Part shown: piece after piece, positions 1-7,662 of the stretch | Position numbering within the stretch: the stretch's first letter is position 1 | Layout: every line of letters begins with the position of its first letter | DNA from: an uncultured Bacteroidales bacterium | GTDB lineage: Bacteria > Bacteroidota > Bacteroidia > Bacteroidales > Bacteroidaceae | Direction: 5' to 3' | Length of the DNA stretch: 8,657 nucleotides | Assembly: GCA_947367415.1 (NCBI GenBank) | Contig: CANBEE010000107.1 | Coordinates: 1-8,657 of the forward strand | Position numbers and translations under genes: made by a program | Notes under the pieces: generated by a model | What the model was told of the DNA's origin: nothing | The model's database searches: none | Seen by the model: the letters and a program-made list of their open reading frames with translations, nothing else

Positions 1-77
1 CCCCCCCTTTTCAAGCAGAAGACGGCATACGAGATGACGTCGAGTCTCGTGGGCTCGGAGATGTGTATAAGAGACAG
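1..77 (+). other. Illumina Nextera P7/i7 adapter contamination at contig end
   Basis: This is synthetic library sequence, not genome. Positions 12-35 match the P7 flow-cell oligo, 36-43 are an 8-base i7 index (gacgtcga, read as TCGACGTC, which I recall as Nextera XT index N729), and 44-77 are the Nextera read-2 adapter. The adapter ends in the 19-bp Tn5 mosaic end at 59-77 (agatgtgtataagagacag). Positions 1-11 (seven C, four T) are the reverse complement of AAAAGGGGGGG, the pattern expected when a read runs past the adapter end on a two-colour instrument. The genomic insert starts at 78, so an untrimmed read-through was assembled into the contig edge. The mosaic end here is a library-preparation product, not evidence of a natural transposon. 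Confidence 0.98.
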
Positions 78-243
78 TGAGTATATCGTCTACTGCGAAG
101 AAATCGAGCAGGTTCAAGATCCAGATGAGTACAGTAAGACCCGCGGCAAATATCAAGCACCGAATCGTATAATGGTTCGCGTTTCTCTCGTTTTCTTGGT
201 ACAATCCTTGCTCAAACGCTTTGATTGGGGATTTGTTTTTCAT
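78..243 (-). CDS. N-terminal fragment of a membrane protein (3' end missing)
   Basis: An ATG at 243-241 opens a frame that runs without a stop for 55 codons to the adapter junction at 78, so only the N-terminus is present. The fragment begins MKNKSPIKAFEQGLYQENER, a polar and probably cytoplasmic segment. A hydrophobic stretch follows at about residues 29-49 (CLIFAAGLTVLIWILNLLDF), long enough for one transmembrane helix, and then acidic residues (VDDIL). The start lies 5 nt after the addB stop, so translation is probably coupled and the gene may belong to the addAB transcript. I do not recognise the family with confidence. The polar lead followed by a helix ending in LNLLDFFAVDDIL loosely resembles membrane-sensor segments in front of GGDEF-type domains, but that is a weak impression. 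The frame being open throughout and starting just after addB supports a real gene. Confidence 0.6.
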
Positions 244-248
244 TGGAA

Positions 249-3068
249 TTACTCGATAGTCAGAATATCAATGAATCCTGTCACTTCAAAAATTTCATTG
301 ATGGTATCGGTAAGCAGAGATGAGAAATCATCGTTGTAGCGAGAAAAGTCGTTGACAACCTCGGAGTTGATAACTATATCGGGTTCGAAATTTTCGTTTG
401 CTGTCTTACGGACAAACAAAAGCGATGGAGCAATGCATTGATATTCTTGAAGCATCAGATGCGCATAGTAGAAAGCTTGCAGTACATACCCGTCGCGCGA
501 CTTTTCTCTATTGAACAGGTCGGCTACACTTTTGATACTCTTCTGCTGACCGCCAGTCTTGTAATCAATAATACGGGTTACGTCTTCTTTGCTATCTATA
601 CGGTCAATGGTTCCACCAAGCAATATGGGGAGGTCGCGTCCATGGCTGGTAATAGTACGTATGACGGAGACTCTCTTTTCACTCTCTACATAGGTAAAAG
701 GTGCGCGGGCCGCATCAATACGTAGCAACTGGTGCAGGTAACGACATATGGCATGACGCACGATCAGCTGTGTACCATTATATGGGAGCGGTTCATCTGC
801 TGCTGTATGAAAGAACTCCGTGCGGAATGCTTCATCAACCAGCGCTGCAACTTGCTCTTCCTTACCGTACAGTGCCTCCAAATCAGCACGACGAATCAGA
901 CTGTTTCTTTCTGTCAGTTTGCGGTAAGCCAGCTCTGCACTTTTATGAAAGAGAGTTCCAAAATCTGCCACATCCACATCCGGATTGGTATCTTGAGGGG
1001 GTGTCAGCTGCTCTATATACTTGAGATAGAAACGCAATCGACAGTCAAGATAGTCATTGATAGCAGATGCAGAAAGCTTGTAATTGCGTTTGCGACGGTC
1101 ATCATAGCCAAAGTATTCCTGCAGCTTACGCACAGATTCGGGAGACTGCTCTATACGAATATCATTGTTCGCCCTTGGCTGTGAGGCTGCTTGCATGCTA
1201 AGATGATGCAATATGCCAGGGAACTCAACCTTCAGCTGCATAATGTATCGTGACGGTTCCTGACGGTTAATACCGTCCGTACCGTCGTTGTAGACAATGG
1301 TCACATGAGAAGCACGCTGTATCATACGGTAGAAGTAGTAGGCATATACAGCATCTTGACGCTTAATGGTAGTCATGCCAAAAGCCTCACGCAAATTATA
1401 TGGAATAAACGACACTTCATTGCCACTTTTGGGGAGCTTGCCTTCATTCGTGGAAAGAAGTATGATATGCTCAAAGTCCAGGTTACGTGTCTCGAGCACG
1501 CCCATCACTTGCAATCCGATGGCTGGCTCACCATGGAATGGAATGGTAGTCTGCTTCATGACCCGTTGCATGAGGCGTATCAGTGTACCAGACTTTACCT
1601 TAAGAGTACCGTCAGCAACCATCATGCGGAAGTTCTCGACTAAGCTTCGGCAGCGAAAAAGTGCCTCCTTATAGAGTTGCAAATATTGGTCACCATCATC
1701 GGGGCGATAATAGAAAAGCCTACTCGTCTGGTCAATAAGATTGCCTACCGCGTCGAGCCAATCAGCCACATCGCTATGATGAATAAATAAGGTTCCAAGT
1801 ACAGGATGCGTTGTCAACATTGACTGAGGGAGGTAAAGGCGATTGGCCTGCTGCAAGGTATGCTTCCACTCTGCGGCTTCGGCATACAAGCTCCCGATAT
1901 GAGGATGCGAAAGGAGTTGGACGACATTATTGAGCATATACATATCCCTCTCCTCATCATACCCTTTGGTGTGTAGGGTCAAGTAGCTATTGATTAACGT
2001 ATAGATAGGTGTCTGCGTCAGTTTGAAACCCATGGTGATGTTGACATTCTTCACCTTATTCGAGGGAAGAGCATGCAGCGCCGAGAGGGCAACGTCTTCA
2101 TTGCATAGTACTACGGCAGTCTCTTGCTCATGCTCTAGCGTATGATATTGGCTGAGCCAGCTATGCAAATAGCGTGTCTGTGCATTATCGGTAGGAGCAC
2201 TGATGCAGGTTATCTCGGGCAAATGCGACAAATTGTCATAGATAGCCACGCCATCGAGCGCATTGCCAAACTCGGCAATATTCTCCCGCAAGAAGACTCC
2301 AGCCTCCAGCTTCGGATTGTCATAATAATAGGTATCATAGTCCCAGTAGAAGAGTGCCTTTCCGCTCTCCTTAAGTTTGGCAAACAGAGCTTTCTCCACC
2401 TTGTTCAGCACATTGAATCCCACCACTACGTAATTATCGTAGGTCAATGCTTCGGGATGAAAGTCCTCAATCACCTCACGGTACATCATACCCTCATATG
2501 CTAATCCCTGCTTCTTGAGCGTGGTACGCAGCTCATGGTAAACGGGTCCCATCACCTTCCACAACTCCAGGAACTGCTGTTTAAGCTGTGTACGCTGTTC
2601 TTCACCTCTGAAATTGCCAAAGAAGCGCTGCAACACTTGTTTTTGCTCCTCGGTAAGGAAATCAAACTGGCTATTGAGTGCCTTTATATCCGAGAGATTG
2701 ACAAAGAGACGGTCAGTATCAACCATATTCTTGTCTATATCATCGAAGTCACTCAGCAGCAACTCGCCCCAATAATAGAAATCATCCAAAGATTCTGCGC
2801 GATGAGTGAGACGATTGAATATCTCATGCAGTAGGCATACCTGACGGATAGGAGCCTCAATCTCCAAGGGCGACAACTTATCGAAGAGTTCGCTAATGGT
2901 GATATAGGTAGGTGCCCACAGAGGATGTGAGGCACAGTCGGCAAGGTATTGATTAAAGAAAAGTCCCGCACGCTTACCTGGGAAAATCACGGCAGTACGG
3001 CTCATATCATCACCAATACGTTGGTATATATCTTCGGCAACAGCCTTGAGGAATGGTTTGTTTGTCAT
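249..3068 (-). CDS. addB: AddB-like PD-(D/E)XK nuclease, AddAB subunit B
   Basis: This 939-residue protein is the probable second subunit of the AddAB helicase-nuclease, which processes double-strand DNA ends for RecA-dependent repair. The N-terminus carries VIFPGKRAG (residues 27-35) where a helicase Walker A would lie. It lacks the GKT/S signature, as expected for the non-motor AddB subunit. A Bacteroidetes-type segment with LLSTNEGKLP follows after D531. The C-terminal nuclease domain has all its core residues: H708 (GTLFH), D822 (GGTIDRID), D835 and K837 (IIDYKTGG), and Q864/Y868 (QAFYY). C676 (YLDCRLRFYLKY) matches the first cysteine of the family's iron-sulfur cluster. The C-terminal CxxC...C group that normally completes the cluster is absent: the protein ends NEIFEVTGFIDILTIE, and the only later cysteine is C878. 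The ATG at 3068 is 39 nt after the addA stop, so co-transcription is likely. The protein is shorter than Firmicutes AddB (about 1,160 residues). Family assignment is firm; the symbol is assigned by domain content and neighbour. Confidence 0.9.
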   Translation of the reverse strand: MTNKPFLKAVAEDIYQRIGDDMSRTAVIFPGKRAGLFFNQYLADCASHPLWAPTYITISELFDKLSPLEIEAPIRQVCLLHEIFNRLTHRAESLDDFYYWGELLLSDFDDIDKNMVDTDRLFVNLSDIKALNSQFDFLTEEQKQVLQRFFGNFRGEEQRTQLKQQFLELWKVMGPVYHELRTTLKKQGLAYEGMMYREVIEDFHPEALTYDNYVVVGFNVLNKVEKALFAKLKESGKALFYWDYDTYYYDNPKLEAGVFLRENIAEFGNALDGVAIYDNLSHLPEITCISAPTDNAQTRYLHSWLSQYHTLEHEQETAVVLCNEDVALSALHALPSNKVKNVNITMGFKLTQTPIYTLINSYLTLHTKGYDEERDMYMLNNVVQLLSHPHIGSLYAEAAEWKHTLQQANRLYLPQSMLTTHPVLGTLFIHHSDVADWLDAVGNLIDQTSRLFYYRPDDGDQYLQLYKEALFRCRSLVENFRMMVADGTLKVKSGTLIRLMQRVMKQTTIPFHGEPAIGLQVMGVLETRNLDFEHIILLSTNEGKLPKSGNEVSFIPYNLREAFGMTTIKRQDAVYAYYFYRMIQRASHVTIVYNDGTDGINRQEPSRYIMQLKVEFPGILHHLSMQAASQPRANNDIRIEQSPESVRKLQEYFGYDDRRKRNYKLSASAINDYLDCRLRFYLKYIEQLTPPQDTNPDVDVADFGTLFHKSAELAYRKLTERNSLIRRADLEALYGKEEQVAALVDEAFRTEFFHTAADEPLPYNGTQLIVRHAICRYLHQLLRIDAARAPFTYVESEKRVSVIRTITSHGRDLPILLGGTIDRIDSKEDVTRIIDYKTGGQQKSIKSVADLFNREKSRDGYVLQAFYYAHLMLQEYQCIAPSLLFVRKTANENFEPDIVINSEVVNDFSRYNDDFSSLLTDTINEIFEVTGFIDILTIE

Positions 3069-3107
3069 GTCATCATCTGTTTATTTACTTCGTACTCGGC
3101 TTCATCA

Positions 3108-6100
3108 CTAGAGAGATACTGGCACCACACGGTTATCATAACCATACCATACATATCCCTCAACACAGCTGTACCCCATCTCACGGAGGTTATGCATATA
3201 ACGCCGTACCTGCTGCTCATGGTGTATGGTGGGGCGGGCAAACTTAAAGTCGACGACAATAAGATGGTCGCCCTGCTTCATCACTCGGTCGGGACGTATC
3301 AGTTCAACATGGCCATCTGGATTGTTGTATATAATGCTGCACTCATTGAACAGTTCATACTTGCCGGAGAACCACTCTGCGGCTTGTGGGAGCTGTAGCG
3401 CATGGTACAAGATGCGTTCAATATTCTTGCGCTGTATTGAGTCACCAATATGCCCCTCGCGCACCATCTGCTCTATAGCCGATGTAGCATCCGCCGTTGT
3501 CTGCATCCGCGACAATACCTCATGCAACAGCAAGCCCTGCTCCATATACTGGGAGTTGTCGTCCTTATAGTCGGGGATGTATTGCTTTGATTGGTTTGAC
3601 TGACGGAACCTCACCTGCAACTCCTCTGAATGCATGGTCACCTCGACAGTGGTTGGAGTTATTTCAAAAGGATTCTTCCTATCATCCTCAGGGAGCAGCG
3701 ACTGGTTATCATCCGAGGGTATCCTTACAGGTGTTTTCAGTTCTCCATATTCAATTACACCATTTTGACTATCATTGCCAAAAGCCATTGTTATCAGTTG
3801 CCCCACGTTGTTGATTGTCGTCGAGGCAGCTTTAGAGCCTCGTCCCTCCTTCTTCTTTTCTGCCGCTTTGAGTATGAAGAGATTCTCCTTTGGGCGTGTG
3901 CAGGCCACATAAAGCAGGTTGTAGTTGTCCACTACCTGTTTCATATACTCATCGTCATGCTCATGGGCAAAGATGGAGGATTTCATTTTTGAAGAGTACG
4001 CCAGAGGTATCACCTCAAGGCCACCACCCAGAGGGTCATCAGTCTCTACCCAAAGAGTTCCTTTATATTTATTGAGTTCCCATTCACAATAGGGCAAGAT
4101 GACGGTATGAAACTCCAGTCCCTTTGATTTGTGGATGGTCATCGCTTCCAGTCCCTCATTGCTCCCGGCCGGGATTGGCACCTTATACAACTCATCGTCC
4201 CAATAGCCAAGGAATGCCGTGAGGTCGCCTGCAGTATCTGTGCAGAACTGTTGCAGACGGTCAAAGAAAGTCATCATATAGCCCGCTTCGTGAGTGATAG
4301 TCTGTAATCCGAGCAACTGATACAGCTTCTCGGCTAGCTCGTAGAGCGGAGTCTGTAGCAGTCTGTCACGCGACTGGGTCAGCGATTCTGGTAGTCCATA
4401 AGCACAGTGTGCCATGGCAACGATACTCGAGGGTTCCAACGCATCGGCCAAGACCTCACGATGATAGTCTATGGCCAACTGCAACAGCGCCAAGCGTTGC
4501 TCCTCATCTGCCACCCATCGCATGGCGGCTATCATCATACTCACTGATGTAGCATTGCTGAGCAGATAGGCATCAGCCGATAAGATGTGTATTTCGGGAT
4601 TGGCATTACCGATGTAGTCGACAATACGCTCTATCTGGCGATTGCTACGGGTAAGTATGGCTATCTGGTTGTCGGCAATGCCCGCACCCTGCAGTTCTTC
4701 GATGAGTTGCAGCACGTTGCGGCACATGGCCTCGTGTGCATCCTCACCCTCCTGTGGCTCAACATCAGTGATGCGCACATATCCACCTTGTTTATCTCCT
4801 ACGTAGCGCTGTTCCACATCGGCATAAGCCTGAATCAGCGGCTGCGCAGCCTCGTCGCCAAGTTGTTCAGAGAGAATTTTCCCAGTACGCTCAAACAGCC
4901 GATTATTAAAGTCCACGATACCAGGCAAACTGCGGCGATTGGTATCAAGCGTATGTGGTTTGTCGGGCGTATAGCGTTGCAGCGCAGCTGTAAGCTCTTC
5001 ATTGAGAATGCGCCAGTCGCTTCCTCGCCAGCGGTAGATAGCCTGCTTCACATCTCCTACAATGAGACTGCGCTTGCCGTGCGAGAGTCCTTCAAGCAGC
5101 AGAAGATAGAAATTATCCCATTGCATACGCGAAGTATCCTGAAACTCATCAATCATGATATGCTCGATATAGTAGCCGAGCTTCTCAAACACAAACGATG
5201 AATCGCCCTGCTGCATACAGCTAAGCATGCGGCAAGTGTCGGCAAGGAGAAAGCGGTTCTCTTCGCGATTGAGATGCAACACACGGTCGTGAATGATGTC
5301 GATAAGCTGCAGCTGATTGAGGTGATGCAGGATTAGGTCACAAGTATAGACCACAGGTACACACTCGCAGCATATCCTGTGGGTCTCGTTGATATGAGGC
5401 ACAAGCACACTATCGGCAAAAGCCATCAACTCCTTCTTTTTACCCGAAGTCTTGGCAACCCAGCCATCGGGTCCCTCCGAGGCTGCCTGTGCACGAGCGC
5501 TCAGCTCTGTTGTATATTCACCCCGTCCCAGCTTGAGATAGTAGCCACAAGCACCCGTGCGCTTGTTCGAGAAGTCATCAATATCATAGCCATGCGCATC
5601 CAAGATATTGAAGAAGTCTTTGGCACGCTCCTCCATACGACTACGTGCCTTGGAGCGCTCGGCTAAGAGTTTGCTACGCAGCGAACGTATGAGCGTGGTT
5701 CCCTGTAGTTGAGTACGCAGTGCATCGGCCTTACGTTGGTAATCCTCATTGTGAATGTTGCCTGCAAAGTTCTTTAGCTCATCGGTGATATTCCACTGCT
5801 TGCCCTCATCTATCTCCTCGGCAATATATCCTACAATCCATTCCAATGCCGCATCGCCCGGCTTCAGCTCTCGCAGCAACAGGTCTACAGCTTCGCTGAT
5901 GACCTTGCGCGTATCCAGCTCGATAGTCATGCTGTTGCCCAACTCCAGCTCACGCGCCAAACCGCGCAACACCGATTGGAAGAAACTGTCAATCGTCTCC
6001 ACACGGAAATGGCTGTAATCATGTATGAGCATATCGAGCGATTCCCGTGCACGCAGCCTTATCGTCTCATCAGGCAATTGGGTGGCACGTTTCACCTCCT

Positions 6101-6323
6101 CAAAGTAGGCCGTAGCGTCAGGCGTGTTGTAAGCGATGCCATAAAGCTTGCTCAAGATACGCTGCTTCATTTCGGCCGTTGCCTTATTGGTAAAGGTCAC
6201 AGCCAAGATATGGCGATAGTCATCGGGGTGCTCTATAAGCATCCTGATGAAGTTGACAGCCAACGTAAAGGTCTTTCCGCTGCCTGCTGACGCCTTATAT
6301 ATATGTAAGTAATGATTATCCAT
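3108..6323 (-). CDS. addA: AddA-like UvrD/Rep-family helicase-nuclease, AddAB subunit A
   Basis: This 1,071-residue superfamily 1A helicase fused to a RecB-type nuclease is the motor subunit of AddAB. Helicase motifs in order are Walker A ASAGSGKT (11-18), motif Ia TFTNKATAEMK (43-53), TIDSFFQ near 110-116, Walker B DEFQD (392-396), motif III GDVKQAIYRWRG (423-434), motif V TIHKSKGLEF (729-738) and motif VI LYVACTR with R810. The nuclease domain is intact: H934 (LLLHEVL), D1012 (RPDRVM), D1025 and K1027 (VVDFKF), and Q1038/Y1042 (QVRRY). The frame stays open upstream to an ATG at 6440, but that start would lie inside the galE terminator stem and upstream of the promoter at 6349-6380. The ATG at 6323 begins MDNHYLHIYKASAGSGKT, placing Walker A near the N-terminus as is usual for the family. 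addB follows after 39 nt. All motor and nuclease residues checked are present. Confidence 0.95.
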   Translation of the reverse strand: MDNHYLHIYKASAGSGKTFTLAVNFIRMLIEHPDDYRHILAVTFTNKATAEMKQRILSKLYGIAYNTPDATAYFEEVKRATQLPDETIRLRARESLDMLIHDYSHFRVETIDSFFQSVLRGLARELELGNSMTIELDTRKVISEAVDLLLRELKPGDAALEWIVGYIAEEIDEGKQWNITDELKNFAGNIHNEDYQRKADALRTQLQGTTLIRSLRSKLLAERSKARSRMEERAKDFFNILDAHGYDIDDFSNKRTGACGYYLKLGRGEYTTELSARAQAASEGPDGWVAKTSGKKKELMAFADSVLVPHINETHRICCECVPVVYTCDLILHHLNQLQLIDIIHDRVLHLNREENRFLLADTCRMLSCMQQGDSSFVFEKLGYYIEHIMIDEFQDTSRMQWDNFYLLLLEGLSHGKRSLIVGDVKQAIYRWRGSDWRILNEELTAALQRYTPDKPHTLDTNRRSLPGIVDFNNRLFERTGKILSEQLGDEAAQPLIQAYADVEQRYVGDKQGGYVRITDVEPQEGEDAHEAMCRNVLQLIEELQGAGIADNQIAILTRSNRQIERIVDYIGNANPEIHILSADAYLLSNATSVSMMIAAMRWVADEEQRLALLQLAIDYHREVLADALEPSSIVAMAHCAYGLPESLTQSRDRLLQTPLYELAEKLYQLLGLQTITHEAGYMMTFFDRLQQFCTDTAGDLTAFLGYWDDELYKVPIPAGSNEGLEAMTIHKSKGLEFHTVILPYCEWELNKYKGTLWVETDDPLGGGLEVIPLAYSSKMKSSIFAHEHDDEYMKQVVDNYNLLYVACTRPKENLFILKAAEKKKEGRGSKAASTTINNVGQLITMAFGNDSQNGVIEYGELKTPVRIPSDDNQSLLPEDDRKNPFEITPTTVEVTMHSEELQVRFRQSNQSKQYIPDYKDDNSQYMEQGLLLHEVLSRMQTTADATSAIEQMVREGHIGDSIQRKNIERILYHALQLPQAAEWFSGKYELFNECSIIYNNPDGHVELIRPDRVMKQGDHLIVVDFKFARPTIHHEQQVRRYMHNLREMGYSCVEGYVWYGYDNRVVPVSL

Positions 6324-6348
6324 GGGTAAACAACTCTTTTTGCAGTCG

Positions 6349-6380
6349 TAAAGATACACTTTTTCTTTGGCTGGAGCAAA
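6349..6380 (-). promoter_or_regulatory. Predicted Bacteroidetes-type promoter for addA
   Basis: On the minus strand TTTG (6380-6377) is followed by a 20-nt spacer and TATCTTTA (6356-6349). This fits the Bacteroidetes primary sigma factor pattern of TTTG at -33 and TAnnTTTG at -7 with 19-21 nt between, with one mismatch at the last base of the -7 box. It lies between the galE terminator and the chosen addA ATG at 6323, which leaves a leader of roughly 20 nt. It implies that addAB is transcribed independently of galE. Confidence 0.6.
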
Positions 6381-6406
6381 GTTCTGGGCAAATATCAGTA
6401 AGCAGG

Positions 6407-6442
6407 AATAAAAAGAGGGTGTGTCATGAACTTGACACACCC
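6407..6442 (-). terminator. Intrinsic terminator after galE
   Basis: A perfect 10-bp stem pairs 6433-6442 with 6417-6426 (GGGTGTGTCA / TGACACACCC) around a 6-nt loop. On the minus strand it is followed at once by the T-rich tract TCTTTTTATT (6416-6407). It begins 28 nt after the galE stop at 6471 and ends before the predicted addA promoter, so it separates the two transcripts. The T-tract lies only on the minus-strand side, which sets the direction. Confidence 0.92.
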
Positions 6443-6470
6443 TGCTTGCGCTTCATCAGTCAGATGATTC

Positions 6471-7487
6471 TTATTCTTCAAATCCGTTAGGATTGTTCTT
6501 CTGCCAGTTCCAGCTGTCGCGGCACATTTCTTCGATACCAAACTCAGCCTTCCAGCCCAATTCAGCCTCAGCCTTTGCAGGATTACAGTAGCAAGTAGCG
6601 ATATCGCCCGGGCGACGTGGCTTGATAGAGTAAGGTACGGGCACGCCGTTGGCCTTCTCAAATGCCTTCACTACATCGAGCACAGAGTATCCGTGACCAG
6701 TACCGATGTTATAGATGGCGATACCCTTCTTGGCAACGATAGCCTTCAATGCTGCCACGTGAGCACGAGCGAGGTCAACTACGTGGATATAGTCGCGTAC
6801 GCCAGTACCATCGTGTGTATCGTAGTCGTTACCGAACACGCCGAGCTCAGCGCGACGGCCTACAGCTGTTTGGGTGATATAAGGCATCAAGTTGTTGGGT
6901 ATACCGTTGGGGTTCTCGCCGATGGTACCGCTCTTGTGGGCACCGATGGGGTTGAAGTAGCGGAGCAATACCACATTCCACTCATTGTCGGCTCTCTGAA
7001 CATCCATGAGCACCTCTTCGAGCATCGACTTGGTCTGTCCGTAAGGATTTGTGCAGTGGCCTTTGGGACACTCTTCAGTGATGGGGATGATAGCGGGGTC
7101 GCCATATACGGTGGCACTGGATGAGAAGATGATGTTCTTGCAACCATTCTTGCGCATCACATCGAGCAGCACGAATGTACCGTTCATATTGTTCTCGTAG
7201 TACTCGAGAGGCTTAACGCAGCTTTCACCTACAGCCTTCAAGCCTGCAAAGTGGATACAAGCGTCAAACTTGTGCTCATCAAACACCTTCTGCATACCCT
7301 CACGATCGCGGATGTCAACTTTATAGAAAGGCACTTCCTTGCCAATGATCTTGGCTACGCGCTTCAGTGAAATGGGAGACGAGTTGTCCAGGTTGTCAAC
7401 TACTACAGCTTCGTGACCAGCCTCAGTGAGTTCAATCAAAGTGTGGCTTCCGATAAAGCCTGCACCACCAGTAAGTAGGATTTTCAT
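6471..7487 (-). CDS. galE: UDP-glucose 4-epimerase GalE
   Basis: GalE interconverts UDP-galactose and UDP-glucose using tightly bound NAD in the cytoplasm. It serves the Leloir pathway and supplies galactose for surface polysaccharides. At 338 residues it matches the length of E. coli GalE, and the key positions fall at the same numbers: the nucleotide-binding loop GGAGFIGSH (G7, G10, G13), HFAGLKAVGES, S124 in SSSATVYGD, and the catalytic pair Y149/K153 in NPYGQTK. The C-terminal PRRPGD and ELGW segments are also typical. Counting back from the C-terminus, the residue equivalent to E. coli Y299 is C299 (DIATCYCNP). A small residue there is known to admit N-acetylated sugars, so activity on UDP-GlcNAc/GalNAc is plausible. 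The ATG at 7487 has its own promoter upstream and an intrinsic terminator downstream, so the gene appears monocistronic. The family assignment is not in doubt. Confidence 0.98.
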   Translation of the reverse strand: MKILLTGGAGFIGSHTLIELTEAGHEAVVVDNLDNSSPISLKRVAKIIGKEVPFYKVDIRDREGMQKVFDEHKFDACIHFAGLKAVGESCVKPLEYYENNMNGTFVLLDVMRKNGCKNIIFSSSATVYGDPAIIPITEECPKGHCTNPYGQTKSMLEEVLMDVQRADNEWNVVLLRYFNPIGAHKSGTIGENPNGIPNNLMPYITQTAVGRRAELGVFGNDYDTHDGTGVRDYIHVVDLARAHVAALKAIVAKKGIAIYNIGTGHGYSVLDVVKAFEKANGVPVPYSIKPRRPGDIATCYCNPAKAEAELGWKAEFGIEEMCRDSWNWQKNNPNGFEE

Positions 7488-7521
7488 ATTCGTATTAGTT
7501 TATAGAAAATTAGTATCTTGG

Positions 7522-7554
7522 TTGCAAAGTTAACTATTCTTTTTAACAATGCAA
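7522..7554. repeat. Imperfect inverted repeat over the galE promoter
   Basis: TTGCAAAGTTAA (7522-7533) and TTAACAATGCAA (7543-7554) are inverted copies matching at 10 of 12 positions, with a 9-nt centre. One arm covers the -7 box and the other covers most of the -33 box. It could be an operator for a dimeric regulator or a chance dyad in AT-rich promoter DNA; no regulator gene is in the window. Confidence 0.4.
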
Positions 7555-7555
7555 A
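7525..7555 (-). promoter_or_regulatory. Predicted Bacteroidetes-type promoter for galE
   Basis: On the minus strand TTTG (7555-7552) is followed by a 19-nt spacer and TAACTTTG (7532-7525). This is a full match to the Bacteroidetes -33 / -7 pattern (TTTG, 19-21 nt, TAnnTTTG). Transcription would start near 7518, giving a leader of about 30 nt before the galE ATG at 7487. It lies in the spacer between the DUF4421-type gene and galE. Confidence 0.8.
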
Positions 7556-7594
7556 CTCTTTACTCTCTTTTGTGCTTTATCCGTTTATCACACC

Positions 7595-7614
7595 TACAAG
7601 AAATAATTCTTGTA
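7595..7614. other. Small AT-rich hairpin after the DUF4421-type gene
   Basis: TACAAGAA (7595-7602) and TTCTTGTA (7607-7614) form a perfect 8-bp stem with a 4-nt loop, 49 nt beyond the stop of the upstream gene and 40 nt before the galE -33 element. The stem has only two G-C pairs and no T-tract follows on the minus strand, so it is at best a weak transcript end or an RNA 3' stabiliser. Confidence 0.3.
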
Positions 7615-7662
7615 CCTACTAAAGCACCCACGATTACTTGTCGAAACAGGGACTATATCCAG

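Noticed and set aside
59..77. Tn5-type 19-bp mosaic end as a sign of a natural transposon
   Set aside because: It is directly joined to the Nextera read-2, index and P7 sequences, so it comes from library tagmentation.
34..339. Plus-strand open frame of 101 codons starting in the adapter
   Set aside because: Its first residues are translated Nextera adapter and the rest is antisense to the membrane-protein fragment and the addB end; a chimera with no biological meaning.
4587..5201. Plus-strand open frame of 204 codons, and smaller ones across 438-6290
   Set aside because: All are antisense to addA or addB, whose motifs are intact throughout; none shows a recognisable domain.
249..6323. addAB as a new defence or mobile system
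   Set aside because: Both proteins fit the known AddAB repair complex, and no integrase, toxin, methylase, repeat array or other defence partner is nearby.
6324..6440. Longer addA start at 6440
   Set aside because: It lies in the galE terminator stem, upstream of the predicted promoter, and the 39 extra residues have no resemblance to the family N-terminus.
7595..7614. Hairpin as an intrinsic terminator of the DUF4421-type gene
   Set aside because: The stem is AT-rich and lacks a following T-tract on the minus strand; kept only as a weak structural feature.
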